Origin: Arcuatula senhousia
Lineage: Eukaryota > Mollusca > Bivalvia > Mytilida > Mytilidae
Assembly: GCA_963971305.1 (NCBI GenBank)
Contig: OZ020307.1
Coordinates: 3,299,501 to 3,363,500 of the forward strand
Direction: 5' to 3'
Length of the DNA stretch: 64,000 bases
The notes beneath the pieces are model-generated. The model was not told the origin of the DNA and did no database searches. It saw nothing but the letters and a program-made list of their open reading frames with translations. Every line of letters starts with the position of its first letter. The stretch's first letter is position 1. Below, piece by piece: positions 42,441-53,729 of the stretch. The position numbers and the translations under genes were made by a program.

Positions 42441-44058
42441 ATAATAAAACAACAATATTTTAATACTAAATCTGCATTAAAATTTAAAGATTATACATCC
42501 GAATATTTCGACATTAACAGAGGTGTTAAGCAAGGGGATTCACTGAGTCCTACATTATTCAACATTTTCATAAATGACATCACCAACGGTTTAGATGAAG
42601 AAAATTCAAATCCATTATGTCTTATAAATAGCAAACTAGGATCCCTCCTCTTTGCAGATGATCTTCTCCTCCTTTCAGAATCACAGGAGGGACTTCAAAA
42701 TAGTCTAGATAAAGTTGCAGTTTTCTGTGATAAATGGCAGCTTTCTTTAGATATAAACAAAACAAAAAGCATGATCATTTCAACAGGAAAGAAAAAGGTA
42801 GAGCAATCCATACTTAATTTTAATAATGAGACAATAGAAAATGTCTCAGAATATCCTTATTTAGGATTACTTATTAAGTCCAATGGCAACATGAGCCATA
42901 GTACAACAGAATTAACCAAAAAGGCAAAAAAGGTATTATTTTCTATTAAGTCTTATACCAATTCTCTGAGTAATCTTCCAGTAAATGTTTCCAATAACCT
43001 CTTTGACACACTAGTAAGACCTATCTTAACATACAATTCTGAAATTACATTTTTAGACTCGTATAGTTGCTACTTTAATGCTAAAAACCGAGCCCTGGTT
43101 TCAGGGAAAAATGTAGACCCTTTCCATTTCATTGATAAAAATCCTATTGAAAATCTGCATCTTGCATATTGCAAAAATGCACTTGGCATTAATAAGAATG
43201 CTTCAAATTTTGGAACTAGACAAGAACTGGGTAGAATGCCCATTGAATGTCATATCAAAATATTAACTATTATGTATTTAGCACGCTTTTTCACTACAAA
43301 TCTAAACCCTCTATTAAGTGAATCTTTCCAATTAACTAAAATACTGGATGAAAAGGGAACGTATACCTGGTATACATACGTAAAAGACATACTTTTTGAA
43401 ACAAATATTGATTTAGAAAGACTGGAGACTTGTACGGAATTAAAACAACTGAAAAACATTAAAAAATTTGTAAAAACTCAAATAAACTCATTCTATGAAA
43501 ATATTGTAAAAAACAAAATGAATAGTATTGATGATAAAAGTAAACTAAATTTCTATAAAAAGTTGAATCCAGCCTTAAAAATAAAACCATATCTCTCAAT
43601 TTCAAACTTTGAATTCAGGAAACTGATTACAAAATTAAGAATCAGTGACCACAAACTATTAATTGAAAAAGGAAGGCACTTTAAAAATCCTAGAGAAGAA
43701 AGATTATGTCAAAAATGTCAGGTATTGGACGATGAGAATCATTTTTTACTTAGATGTACTTACAATGCAAACTTAAGAGTAACTTGTTTTAACTTTTTAT
43801 CTTTAGAACACATATCATTCAATAATCTGAATGATGAAGAAAAAGTAACTTATTTGTTAAACCCCTCAACACCATTGCAAGTAAATAAACTAGGATCCTT
43901 TATAAAAAAGTCTTTTGAACTGAGGACAGGGGACCCTTAATTTTTTCTTTACTTGTAACTATGTATTACTGTGTGCTTTAGTTAGTTTTATATCTGTGTA
44001 TGTTTATGTGTCACAAACTGTATAAAAGTTTAATGACAATAAAGATTCGTATTCGTAA
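42441..44058 (+). pseudogene. 5'-truncated LINE: RT C-terminal half, long intact ORF and tail
   Basis: Open from about 42441 to the stop at 43940. It encodes GVKQGDSLSPTLFNIFINDI (RT block 4), LGSLLFADDLLLLSES with the FADD catalytic pair, DKWQLSLDINKTKSMI, YLGLLI, and near the end CQKCQVLDDENHFLLRC, a C-x2-C-x8-H-x4-C zinc-finger-like motif found at the C-terminus of many LINE ORF2 proteins. The 5' half (endonuclease, RT blocks 1-3) is missing; a stop precedes 42441. The tail carries AATAAAG and ends ATTCGTATTCGTA, a short tandem-repeat tail. The intact C-terminal frame suggests a recent insertion. It lies only 14 bp from the 3' end of GPCR copy 5. Confidence 0.85.
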
Positions 44059-44071
44059 TTAAAACAAAAGA

Positions 44072-45109
44072 CTAAATGGTCGTAGCAGAAATATTAGATT
44101 TATCGTTTGTCTCTGTTGAAGTTGACTCCTCTTGTTTGGCCTCTAGTTTGCCACACCCTACGACCTTCAGTGCCATTCCCTTCACACGGTAGCGAAACCT
44201 CTCGTCAAATATAGAGTAGATGAAGGCGTTGGCGACATGGTTAATCAAGTAGGATCTCATCAGTATGTTCAGGAATGAAAACAAGACGATATTGCCATCC
44301 TTGTCCGGTTTTATTACAACAACTTCGTTCAAAAAGAACGGTAGGTAACTTACAGCAAAGACGGCACTGACGGTAAAGGCAATCTTTGTCATTTTTATTG
44401 AGAGGCTATTGATGGCGGTGTTCTCCGTAACGTTTAAATCTTTGGTTCGTCTCGCTTGCAAATAGACAGTTCTTCCAATGAGTGCATATAGTAACAAAAT
44501 CAACGCAGTGTAGAAAAGGAACAAACATGTTAGGAAAACATTGTAGTTCTTCCAAGCTTGAGGCGACTCTTTCCAGGCAACGGAACATGTACTTCCCGTT
44601 ACGTTTGTGCTTAACTTTGTTTCGGCAAGAGGTTGCAGCACAGCTAAAAAGGGAATTCCGAGACAAAGTCCAATGAAGAAGCATCCAGCGATGAAGTACG
44701 AAACGTTCCGCATGGTAATTTGGCGTCCATTTGGAACGCAGATGCGACGGAACCTATAAATCGTTAGCAGCAGTAGTAAATGTGTCTGAACGACTATCCC
44801 CGTGTCTAAGATAGCAGCAACCAGCTGACAGGCAATCTCTACCATGAAAGTGTACGGATGATACATTCTGGTCAGATTAAATGGAACAGCTATCAAACAA
44901 AACAACAGATCCACGACTCCTATCGTCCATATTATCTTCCTATACACATTCTTGTTATAATGTCGATACACAATAATAATCGCAGAGTTTCCCAGCAGTC
45001 CAACTACTAAGATTATGTACAAATAGATGGTTGGAACCAAAAGTTTGTTCTTCAGTTCCTCGTTAAAATCATGCAATGTTCTATTGTCAGTTTGGTTAGT
45101 GACCGCCAT
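44072..45109 (-). CDS. Class A orphan GPCR, copy 5
   Basis: 345 residues, intronless, ATG at 45109 in a good context (CATCCATGG). N-glycosylation NQT and NRT in the N-terminus and NVT in loop 2; GLLGN in TM1; TIGVVDLLF in TM2; YRF for DRY; CSVAW in loop 2; SYLP for CWxP; NAFIY for NPxxY (Pro to Ala, as in copy 4). Ser/Thr-rich tail. A member of the same expansion. No evidence for a specific ligand. Confidence 0.93.
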   Translation of the reverse strand: MAVTNQTDNRTLHDFNEELKNKLLVPTIYLYIILVVGLLGNSAIIIVYRHYNKNVYRKIIWTIGVVDLLFCLIAVPFNLTRMYHPYTFMVEIACQLVAAILDTGIVVQTHLLLLLTIYRFRRICVPNGRQITMRNVSYFIAGCFFIGLCLGIPFLAVLQPLAETKLSTNVTGSTCSVAWKESPQAWKNYNVFLTCLFLFYTALILLLYALIGRTVYLQARRTKDLNVTENTAINSLSIKMTKIAFTVSAVFAVSYLPFFLNEVVVIKPDKDGNIVLFSFLNILMRSYLINHVANAFIYSIFDERFRYRVKGMALKVVGCGKLEAKQEESTSTETNDKSNISATTI

Positions 45110-45150
45110 GGATGCTCTTTCAGATGTTGTGCAGGCTCATTCTAGCTGAA

Positions 45151-45160
45151 GCTTATATAC
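45151..45160 (-). promoter_or_regulatory. TATA box of GPCR copy 5
   Basis: Minus-strand GTATATAAGC about 42 bp before the ATG, a near-consensus TATATAAG. It implies a very short leader. Confidence 0.55.
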
Positions 45161-45169
45161 GTTAGGTAC

Positions 45170-46100
45170 GCGGAGATTTGCCAGATTTATACGAGACTCT
45201 TTTAAATGAAATAAGATACCAGTAAATAATCAAAGACATATGGCATTCAAAGGTCATTGATGTTACTTTCAGCATTTTAACATCTTATGTAATTTTGTAA
45301 CTTCATATCAGGGTCGCTTTGCGTTTACAAGAAAAGTCTTCTGATGTTGAACTTGGGATCACTATCGGAAATATGATTTACATTACCGCCCATAAAACCT
45401 TATTTAAAAAAAAAACGACCAAGAGCTATGTTGTGGCGGATTTCCAACTTAATAACATCATATTAATTAGCAAATTTAGAAGAAACAAATTACATGTACT
45501 AGAATATTATCATTATGATGATATGATTGAGATCTAGAGTTGCACTTCTATCTTCTTTTTTTAAAAGTTTTTATGGTTGAATACTTCCTTTGCACGCAAG
45601 ACGTTTTTTTTCTAATGTAACATGGAGAAAATAAATTGGTTAAGGAGCCCATAATGAAACCACGTTTAGAAAATCAAGTGTTAATTGTAGATTCGGAGAA
45701 ACTGTTATTTATTATAAAGTAGGACGATCAGAGTTAAACCTGAATCTCCCCTAAAATCTGAAACGGGAGTATAATATTGCTATCAAAACAATAGCCACAG
45801 ACCGCCATATACGGAAATTCAAATCTCAGATGAACATAAATGTTTATTTTTGAGGGTCTTGAATCTGGGTGCACTTTAACCAGATTTTCCGGGATGTTCT
45901 ACACTCCTTTAGGAGTCTACTCCCGTACATGGAAGAAGAAGAACCAGAAAAGTAGTTAAATTAGGTTAAATCTTAGAAGAAACTTAGAAATCGTATACAA
46001 TTTCATTCTGTTGTTGACATGTCAGCACTAAAGCTTCATGTACTGACCATTTGAAACGCAACAGGTTTGTTTCAACAAAAGGTCGGATCACATTAGTTCA
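45170..46100. other. Intergenic DNA, nothing recognised
   Basis: Upstream region of GPCR copy 5. No gene or repeat recognised; a 72-codon frame at 45319-45537 has no domain. Confidence 0.45.
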
Positions 46101-46109
46101 TTCTCGTTT

Positions 46110-46570
46110 TGACGTAACTTCCCGCTGCTAGTTACAGTTTAAGTTGTGTTTTGTAGTGTTGTCGGCTTCAGTGTTGACGCAACTTACAGAGCTCTGCTAA
46201 CTACAGTTTAATTTGTGATTTTTAGTGTTGTTGGCTTTGGTGTCTACTGGTTTTCTGACTACAGTTTTACTTCTGTTTTGTAGTGTTGTCGGCTTCGGTG
46301 TTGACGTAACTTCCTGGTGCTAGCTACAGTTTAAGTTGTGTTTTGTAGTGTTGTCGGTTTCGGTGTTGACGTAACTTCTTGGTGCTAGCTACAGTTTAAG
46401 TTGTGTTTTGTAGTGTTGTCGGTTTCGGTGTTGACGTAACTTCTTGGTGCTAGCTACAGTTTAAGTTGTGTTTTATAGTTTTGTCGGCTTCGGTGTTGAC
46501 GCAATTTACCGCTGCTGGCCTTAGTTCTAGTTGTGTTCTGTAGTGTTGTCGGCTTCTGTGTTGTGTTTGT
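46110..46570. repeat. 65-bp minisatellite, about 7 units
   Basis: Units share GTTGACGTAACTTC, GTGCTAGCTACAGTTTAAGT and TGTGTTTTGTAGTGTTGTCG. The middle units are nearly identical, the outer ones diverged. Non-coding. Confidence 0.85.
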
Positions 46571-47330
46571 TGTGTTTGTAGTGTGGGTGTTTACTGATTT
46601 AGTCTTTTTGAATGCCCCTTTGCTACACCTTTCTTGCTTTTTTAAGAAAGTAGATTAGTTTTGCAAATTAAACCAACAGTGTTTCCTGGCTGTTAGGGAC
46701 AAAAATTCTAGTTGTAAAATTAAATGTACATATCAAAAGAGAATTTATAAATGTCTTTGGTATTTTTTCTCAAAACGTCTAAAAAGCAGACAAAAAGGTT
46801 CTTTTGGATTAATTGAGTACTAAATATGGAACAATTTATTCATCATAAAAGGTTTCAAAGTATGAAATAAAGCTTGATCACTTTCCAATTAATCTTGGAT
46901 TAGTCTCTTCAACAGTTGTAGGAAAGTGTAACCCCCCTCCCTCCCCCCCCCAAAAAAAAACAGACATAGGAGGAAAATTGTAATCTCCTTTTTCTTGAAT
47001 AATTTATCAGTAGTGTTGTTATTTATTGATTAAAGAGTTAGGATCAAGGTCCCCAATCTGATAAATATGTATCATCTTGACCTTTGACCTTAAACTATTT
47101 TAAAAGTTTTTGATCATTGACACCTAAAAAGTATAGGCTTTTTCCTTGCCTCATCACATGTGTAAGTTTTATGAAATTCTATCAAGGCATTCAAAATATA
47201 TGCTCTAGAAACCATTTCAGACAAAATGAGGGAAGGATGCTGGTTGTAAAGACTAACTTGTACCTTTGATCAACATTCAAATTACAGTTTTTACTGAATT
47301 TTACCTAAAAAAATGATGGCTTTGCTTTTA

Positions 47331-47630
47331 TGTTGGTTTGTCATAGGGTGTTGTTTTGTCTTCCTTTACCGGATTTGACACGCTGAATGGACTATGATTG
47401 GCAACGCGACGGGTGTGCTATAGCAAGCAAGAACTGCTTACTCTTCCGGAGAACCTGAGTTCACTCTTGTTTCGACTGGAGTTTGCGTTGTTGATTGATA
47501 TTCAGTTATTTTGTGTTTCCATGTTTTACATGTTTTCTGTTTTTGTCCCGTTCCTGTTGGTGTTTACTGGTTTTGTCTCTGCCCTTTCGGACTTTTGATA
47601 TTCGGATACCCCATTGGTACCTCTGCTTCT
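47331..47630 (+). repeat. Interspersed repeat, copy B (uninterrupted)
   Basis: Sister of 24491-24998; provides the empty site for the MITE in that copy. Carries GACACGCTGAATGGACTATG and CTTTCGGACTTTTGATATTC. Confidence 0.8.
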
Positions 47631-47639
47631 TTTAATTAA

Positions 47640-49640
47640 GAAACCATGGAGCACTGATTGCTAGTTGTAATCAATACAAGTTCAAGGTCACAAGATGGGG
47701 ATGCAACTGTGCTAATCAGCTACTTCTGGGGCATATGCATACTAAGTTTCATCAACCTAGGACTTTAAGTTTTTGAGACATCGAGATGCTCATAAAACTA
47801 TTTATGTATTGAAAATTGTTAGTCACTCAATCAGAAAATCAAGGTCAAGGTCAAAAGATGGGGATACAAACCTGCTTAGCTACTAATGGGGCATATGCAT
47901 ACCAAGTTACATCAACTTAGGACTTATAGTTCTTGAGATATGGAGGTGTTCACAAAAGATAAAGTTGCTGCTGAAGCCCCTAGTAAAGTATTAAACACCT
48001 ATATCTTGGTCCGCTTAAAGCCTTTGCAGGCAAAAACTGATGAGATCAGTCCAAAAACGTAAGTCATTTAATTCTTAATGTGGTGATTTCTAAAGTTTTC
48101 TATTACTTTGAACAATACATGAATTTGTATTTAAAACTCTAGATTAGTTTAATGTTTATATCATTTTATTATCTATTATTTTATTATGCAAAACATTTCA
48201 AGAGTTTTAAAAACATAAGTATTGTTAAAAAGACTGCAACAATTCATACCATTGAAATAAACACAAAACAACAACAGAATATGATTCAAAAAAGTTTCAA
48301 AGATTAACAATTAAACAACAAAACTTTTCAGAATTGGCAAACGGCACAAGACTGTAAATATTTCTGAAAATGAATATTAACAAAAAGAGAAACATGGACG
48401 ATTTAACCTCTTGAATCTTTGAATTGCAGTGCCAGCCTGAGAAAACAATTCATAGTTTTTATAGACATGGTTCATTCTTAATAATCATATCTACCATTGT
48501 GAGGGATGACATCATTGAAGACAATATCTTAATGGTGCTACAAGTCTATTTAAATACATGTCTGAAAGATGTTGCTTTATATAATTATTTAGAGTAATTT
48601 TCCTAAAATTCCTACAAATTTTCATAAAATTCTTAATCTCTTATAAATAATTATCTAATTCATTTGCTTTTTGTTTTTAAATGTTTACATTAGAAAAAGA
48701 TATTAATTGAAGACCTACAAATGTTACTAGACCAAAGATTTTGAATGATACCTATACAGAAGTTGTACTAGTATTTTATTACAAAACATACACTGTTTTC
48801 TAACAGGAATAATATTTTATCTCTTTTTTGTAAAACAAATCCCACCAGCTTAAGTAAATTGGGGATCATGAGAACATTTTTGCAAAAGAAAAACACCATA
48901 CTTTCCAGGGGTGAAATTAATGACATGAACATAGTATGTCAACTTTTTCATCTCCAGAGTACATTTTTTTCTATGAGAAATGAGAAATGAGTCACTTATC
49001 ATTTGTGGTCCCCTGCTACTTGCCAAAATAGTTATACAACAGAGCTATAATTTAAAAGTACAATAAAAGGGCATCTAATGACACATTAAATGATAACCTG
49101 GCATCATATCCATCAATAGTTAAATATATTTGTATACTATACTGTACATACTAAACATCTATATGGAGACAGAAAAGAAATGAGTTATCTTTCTTAGACC
49201 AGATAATTTCATCATTTTCAAATTTGGAAATTTACAAAGTGGCCAATCATCAATAATGTTTTTCGGATCATCCTGAAAATTGAACTAGACCTGTATTCCA
49301 TTGTACTCGACAGCTGTGCAAAATATCATTCAAATTCCTTGACACGTTTTCAAGTTATCATCCAGATCCTTACGAGGGCTGGACGGACGGACAGACACCG
49401 AAAGAAACTGAGGGTATTATAACATAATACCTCGCAACTCCATGTGGCAGGGTATAAAAAGGGAAGTCAAAATAGAGTTTCATACCACATTTCAAGCATA
49501 AGTCACAGTGATATCAACTTCTCATTATTGTCTATTGCCAAGTACAATGAAATAAAAATTAAAACAGCACTAAAACCATAAGTGCAACAGGGAACCTCGT
49601 AGAAAGGTTGATAATAAATATCCAGATTAAAACTGAGGTA
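47640..49640. other. Downstream flank of the zinc-finger gene
   Basis: Contains eroded pairs such as GGGGCATATGCATAC twice (47.74 and 47.89 kb) and a GGACGGACGGACAGACACCG block at about 49.38 kb typical of interspersed repeats. No gene seen; part may be the 3' untranslated region. Confidence 0.4.
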
Positions 49641-49715
49641 TGATAATGCTGAAATAGTGGTCAGTATACTTGACTGAATCTAGTCTGGGGTCAGTTATTG
49701 ATTTGTGCTGCACAG

Positions 49716-49793
49716 ACATCAGTATCCTTGGTTGATGGAAGCTTGTGCTAGCATACATCAGTATCCTTGGTTGATGGAAGCTTGTGCTAGCAT
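49716..49793. repeat. 39-bp duplication across the zinc-finger stop codon
   Basis: Two adjacent identical 39-bp copies (ATGCTAGCACAAGCTTCCAT, then CAACCAAGGATACTGATGT on the minus strand). The first copy in transcript order holds the last 11 codons and the TGA; the second lies in the 3' untranslated region. Confidence 0.92.
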
Positions 49794-50341
49794 ATTGATA
49801 GCTGTTAAAGCCTCTGCAGCATCCATGGTTTCCTCCGAGTCTCCTCCACATTCCACTTCATACTGTACAGCCGGTTGTTCATACACTAACATATGGGCCA
49901 CCTGAGATTCTTCATCAATGTAATAAGTAGGTTCTACAGTCATTTGATTCTCAACAGTCCGACTAGGCAAGGCTACGTGAGTAGACTCCAATATCCTGTT
50001 CCCTGAAGTCCCCACAGGTAATGTTATATGAGTACCCTCAGAGATAGGTATCGTATACTCTGACGACACTGTGACATTATCTCCCACGGTGGTATAATGT
50101 GCAGTGTTGGGGATCTGGTACTCATGTTGTACTTCATATTTAGTACTGCTCTCATCAGGGGGGTTCATCATCACCTCTATAGTGTAGGTTGTTCTGTTTG
50201 GTTTTTGTATTTTACTTCCTGGATTGTGAGTTGCCATGTGGCTCCTTAAATACTCTTTCCTGTAGAAACCTTTCCCGCATACATCACACATGTGACTCTT
50301 TAACTTCTGGTGTTGGGCTTTGTTGTGCCGCAATAGGCTTC
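49758..50341 (-). CDS. C2H2 zinc-finger protein, last exon
   Basis: Last coding exon of a minus-strand zinc-finger gene, likely a nuclear DNA-binding transcription regulator. Splice acceptor TTTAACAG before 50341; stop TGA at 49758. It completes a finger split with the previous exon (RSLLRHNKAQH), then codes the finger CDVCGKGFYRKEYLRSHMATH. About 150 residues follow without fingers, rich in Thr, Glu, Val and acidic toward the end (EEESxxx-type; ECGGDSEETMDAAEAL), a possible activation domain. The exon junction C|GA restores the frame exactly. The orthologue cannot be named from the sequence. Confidence 0.88.
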
Positions 50342-50579
50342 CTGTTAAATAAAGGAAATACTTTAACTTTTTATGTTGTGCATTGCTATGACGTGTAAAA
50401 ACTTCCTAAAAAATAAAGCATGTATGGCTTTGTTATGCTGTAAGAGGCTTCCTGTAAAATAAAGGATGTACACTTAAGACTTCTGAGCCAGTGATGTTTG
50501 GCTGTGTTCTGACGTAAAAGGTTTCCTGTAAAATAAAACTAATTATAACTTCTGATAATAGGAGTAAAGGCTTCCTAGT

Positions 50580-50800
50580 AAACAAGAGGCTCCCAAGAGA
50601 CCCAATTGCTCACTTGGTCTTGAAGCTGTAATGGTTTCCTTCATAAGGGGTTATTTTGCAACTTCAACCCAATGAAGACTTTGTAGAGCTTAATGAGTAA
50701 AAGGTTTAAACAAGCAACAACTTTTCTCTATCTGCAATAGTTTTCCCTCTTTATAGTAAAAAAAAAACATTAAAAGAAAAAAAAACCTTTAAAGGACCCC
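50580..50800. repeat. Modular AGGCTCCCAAGAG repeat in the intron
   Basis: AAGAGGCTCCCAAGAGACCC and CTCACTTGGTCTTG, followed by one CAACTTCAACCCAATG-GACTTT module. An incomplete relative of 52.07-52.95 kb. Confidence 0.55.
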
Positions 50801-52068
50801 TATAAAAGATCATCTGACCATGGAAGTAATATAGACAGGAACTACATCGACCAATTATCACATGTTAGTTACCAGCAGATAATTATACCAAAACTTTGGG
50901 ATTTTATTTAATTAGCATGGTCTCAATAAGATTCCTTTGGTGACTATCTGCGTTAGCGCCACTCCAATTCGTCATCTGGATTATCTTATCAGACACGTGA
51001 TTTTTATCGAATCAGATGAAATTGCTAACTTTGAAGAGCACCTGTAATTAATTACCATATAGGAGAGGCATCTATATCGTAAACTTGCCCCCACAAATAC
51101 AAATCGAATGGTGCAATAAACTTCAAAATTGGACTGTTAAAAATAAAAAATCTGTCAAAGTCAAAAATGGCCGGATTTCGTTAAACAGGAAGTAGGTGAG
51201 CGACAGACCTGAAATCGTATCACACGTTATGGGACCCCACCCCGATGGTACATACCAAATATCAAGTGGCTGTGATTAGTAGTTGCTGAGAAAAGTGTTA
51301 CGAAAAATTTTCCCCACCCGCCCGCCGCCCACTGCCCGTCGCCCGCCCGCCCGACATTCACCATTTTATAACCCGGATTTTTCACTCCGTGAAATCCGGC
51401 CAAAAATTGTTGTAATTTCAAAAATTTGCTTAATTTTAAATCACATTTAACCTGTGCTCGGGGTGACTCCCGATTACAAAAACATACGCTGTAAAAATAG
51501 ACATGAGGCCGGTTCGATTGACACTAATGAGTATTTTGTCAGATGTTGTCGGATAATAGAGATCTTGAATGAAATCACACAATTCTATCGGCACAAGTTC
51601 GAATTCAAAGCCTTTTTATGTAGATTGAATAGATTTTAAACTTTAAATGCTGCTAAGAGGAGTTAAGTGATTAAAGAAAAGACAATTTATTTAAATAATT
51701 TGTATAAACATTTATTCAAATTTTTGAAGATATCTCTACAAAACGAAAAATCAGCTAAAAAAATAAAATGTTTTTTTATTTAAGATTTATTTGACAAGCT
51801 TGACAATACGAAGAATATCTGTATTATGAAAAACTAAACTTAATTTGCTTTTGTGAGAATCTACAGGTCCTACATCTGAACAAAACACAAAAATATTCAT
51901 AAATAAAAAATGGTGTTATATAACTATTCATATAATCATAGACCTGTATATTAAATATATCAATATTGAATATATTCTAATATACAGGTCTATGATACGA
52001 TTTGTACATTCACATTTAGTTTAAAAAATATTTAATTTAATTTCAGGACACCCCCACCATCACAAAAA
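50800..52068. other. Intron, nothing clearly recognised
   Basis: A GC-rich stretch at 51.30-51.36 kb (CCCGCCCGCCGCCCACTGCC) belongs to an interspersed repeat with a relative near 60.90-61.09 kb. TATATT-rich palindrome (GACCTGTATATTAAATATAT) at about 51.94-51.99 kb. Confidence 0.4.
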
Positions 52069-52955
52069 CAAGAGGCTCCCAGGAGCCTGAATCGCTCACC
52101 TGGTCTTGATGTCGACCCTAAAAAAGACTTTTCTAGAGCTAAATGAGCTGAACATTTAAGCAAGTAACAGATTTTCTCTATCTACTACAGTTTTCATTCT
52201 GTAGCCGTAGGCCCAAATCATGAAAAAACGTTATTTTAAGGGTCATAACCCCTATCAGTGGACATCTGACAACTTCGACCCTATGGAGACTTTTGTAAAG
52301 CTAAATAAGCTGAACATTTAAGCAAGCAACTGCTTCTCTCTATCTGCTATAGTTTTTATTCTATAGGCCAAAAACATGAAAGAACGTTATTTTAGGGGTC
52401 GTAACCCCTTTAAGGGAACATCTGACAACTTCAACCCTATGGAGACTTTTGTAGAGCTACATGAGCTGAACATGTAAGCAAGCAACAACTTTTCTCTAGC
52501 TGTAATAGTTTTCATTCTATAATCCAAAAACATGAAAAAATGCTATTTTTCACCTTGAAGGGGCTGTAACTCCTATAAGGGGTCATCTGACAACTTCTAC
52601 TCAATTGAGACTTTTGTAGAGCTTTTGATGCTGAAGCAGTAACATGGCATCAGATTTCATCTTTCTCTTATACTTTTTGATTTACAAGCAAAAACAGTAT
52701 TCTGACCCCCCTGGTCTATTTTTAGTAACGGCGGCCATGTTGTTTGGACGGCGGTCACCATTTGTGCAATCTTGGTAGAGGACATCCCATAGATGAAGTG
52801 TGCAAAGTTTCAAAGCAATCCCTTCAGTAGTTTCGGAGGAGAAGATTCTCAAAGAAAAGTTAACAACCATGACAACGACAGACGACAACAACAACGATGA
52901 CGGAGGCCAAGTGATGGCAATAGCTCAACTGGACCTTTGGTCCAGGTGAGCTAAA
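52069..52955. repeat. Modular repeat element with inverted ends
   Basis: Begins AAGAGGCTCCCAGGAGCCTG then AATCGCTCACCTGGTC; ends CTTTGGTCCAGGTGAGCTAA, an inverted match to CTCACCTGG. Inside are four modules of about 150 bp with CATCTGACAACTTC, GAGACTTTTGTAGAGCT and CAAGCAAC, then GTTGTTTGGACGGCGGTC. A central tandem array within inverted ends is a plan known from molluscan non-autonomous elements. No coding sequence. Confidence 0.65.
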
Positions 52956-53209
52956 AACGGGTACATTTAATTTTGGATGGATCATAGAGTCGAGGTTTGT
53001 GATTTCGTCTGATCCGGTCACTTCACAAATATCCGTCGAAAACGGGACAAAAAAGCGTCAAATCCGATCGAGGCCATGCTGAGTGTTTATCTACATGATT
53101 ATTGTCGATTAACAGGATTTCGATAAGATAGGCGGTAACGCAGATCATCCATTTCATCTGGCTTGGTTGTTCTTCCTTCTCAATATTACTTCCATGATCT
53201 GACAAATTG

Positions 53210-53720
53210 AACTTAATGGAGACTTTTTAAGAGCTCTAATTAAAGTAAAATCTTTCTCTGTCTGCAGTAGTTTTCATTCTGAAGGCCAAAAACATAAAAA
53301 ACGCTTCTGTAAACCTATAAAAAACCGAAAACCCTAAAAGGATCATCTGACAACTTGAACCCAATTGAGACTTTTGTATAGCTAAATCAGCTATCTGCAA
53401 TTGTTTTCATTCTATAAGCTCAAAACATGAAAAAAAAACACAATTTTTTACCTTTAAATAGCTATAACACCTGTAAAGGGTTATCTAACATCTTCATCTC
53501 AACCGAGACTTTTGTAGAGCTCAATTAGTGGAAGGTTAAAGCAAGTAACAGCTTTACTCTATCTGCAAAAATTTTTATTTTCAAGGCAAAGAAACATGAC
53601 AAAAATCTATTTTTGACCTTTAAAGGGCCAACGCCCCAAAAAGTGTTGTCTGACTTCTACCCAATGCTTTTGATTCTGGAGAGCCTATTTTACCTATCTG
53701 TTATACCGTAGTTTTTGATT
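53210..53720. repeat. Further modules of the same modular repeat
   Basis: Three diverged modules with TGACAACTTGAACCCAATTG, GAGACTTTTGTAGAGCT and TTTACTCTATCTGC. No ends are visible. Confidence 0.55.
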
Positions 53721-53729
53721 TATAAGCCA

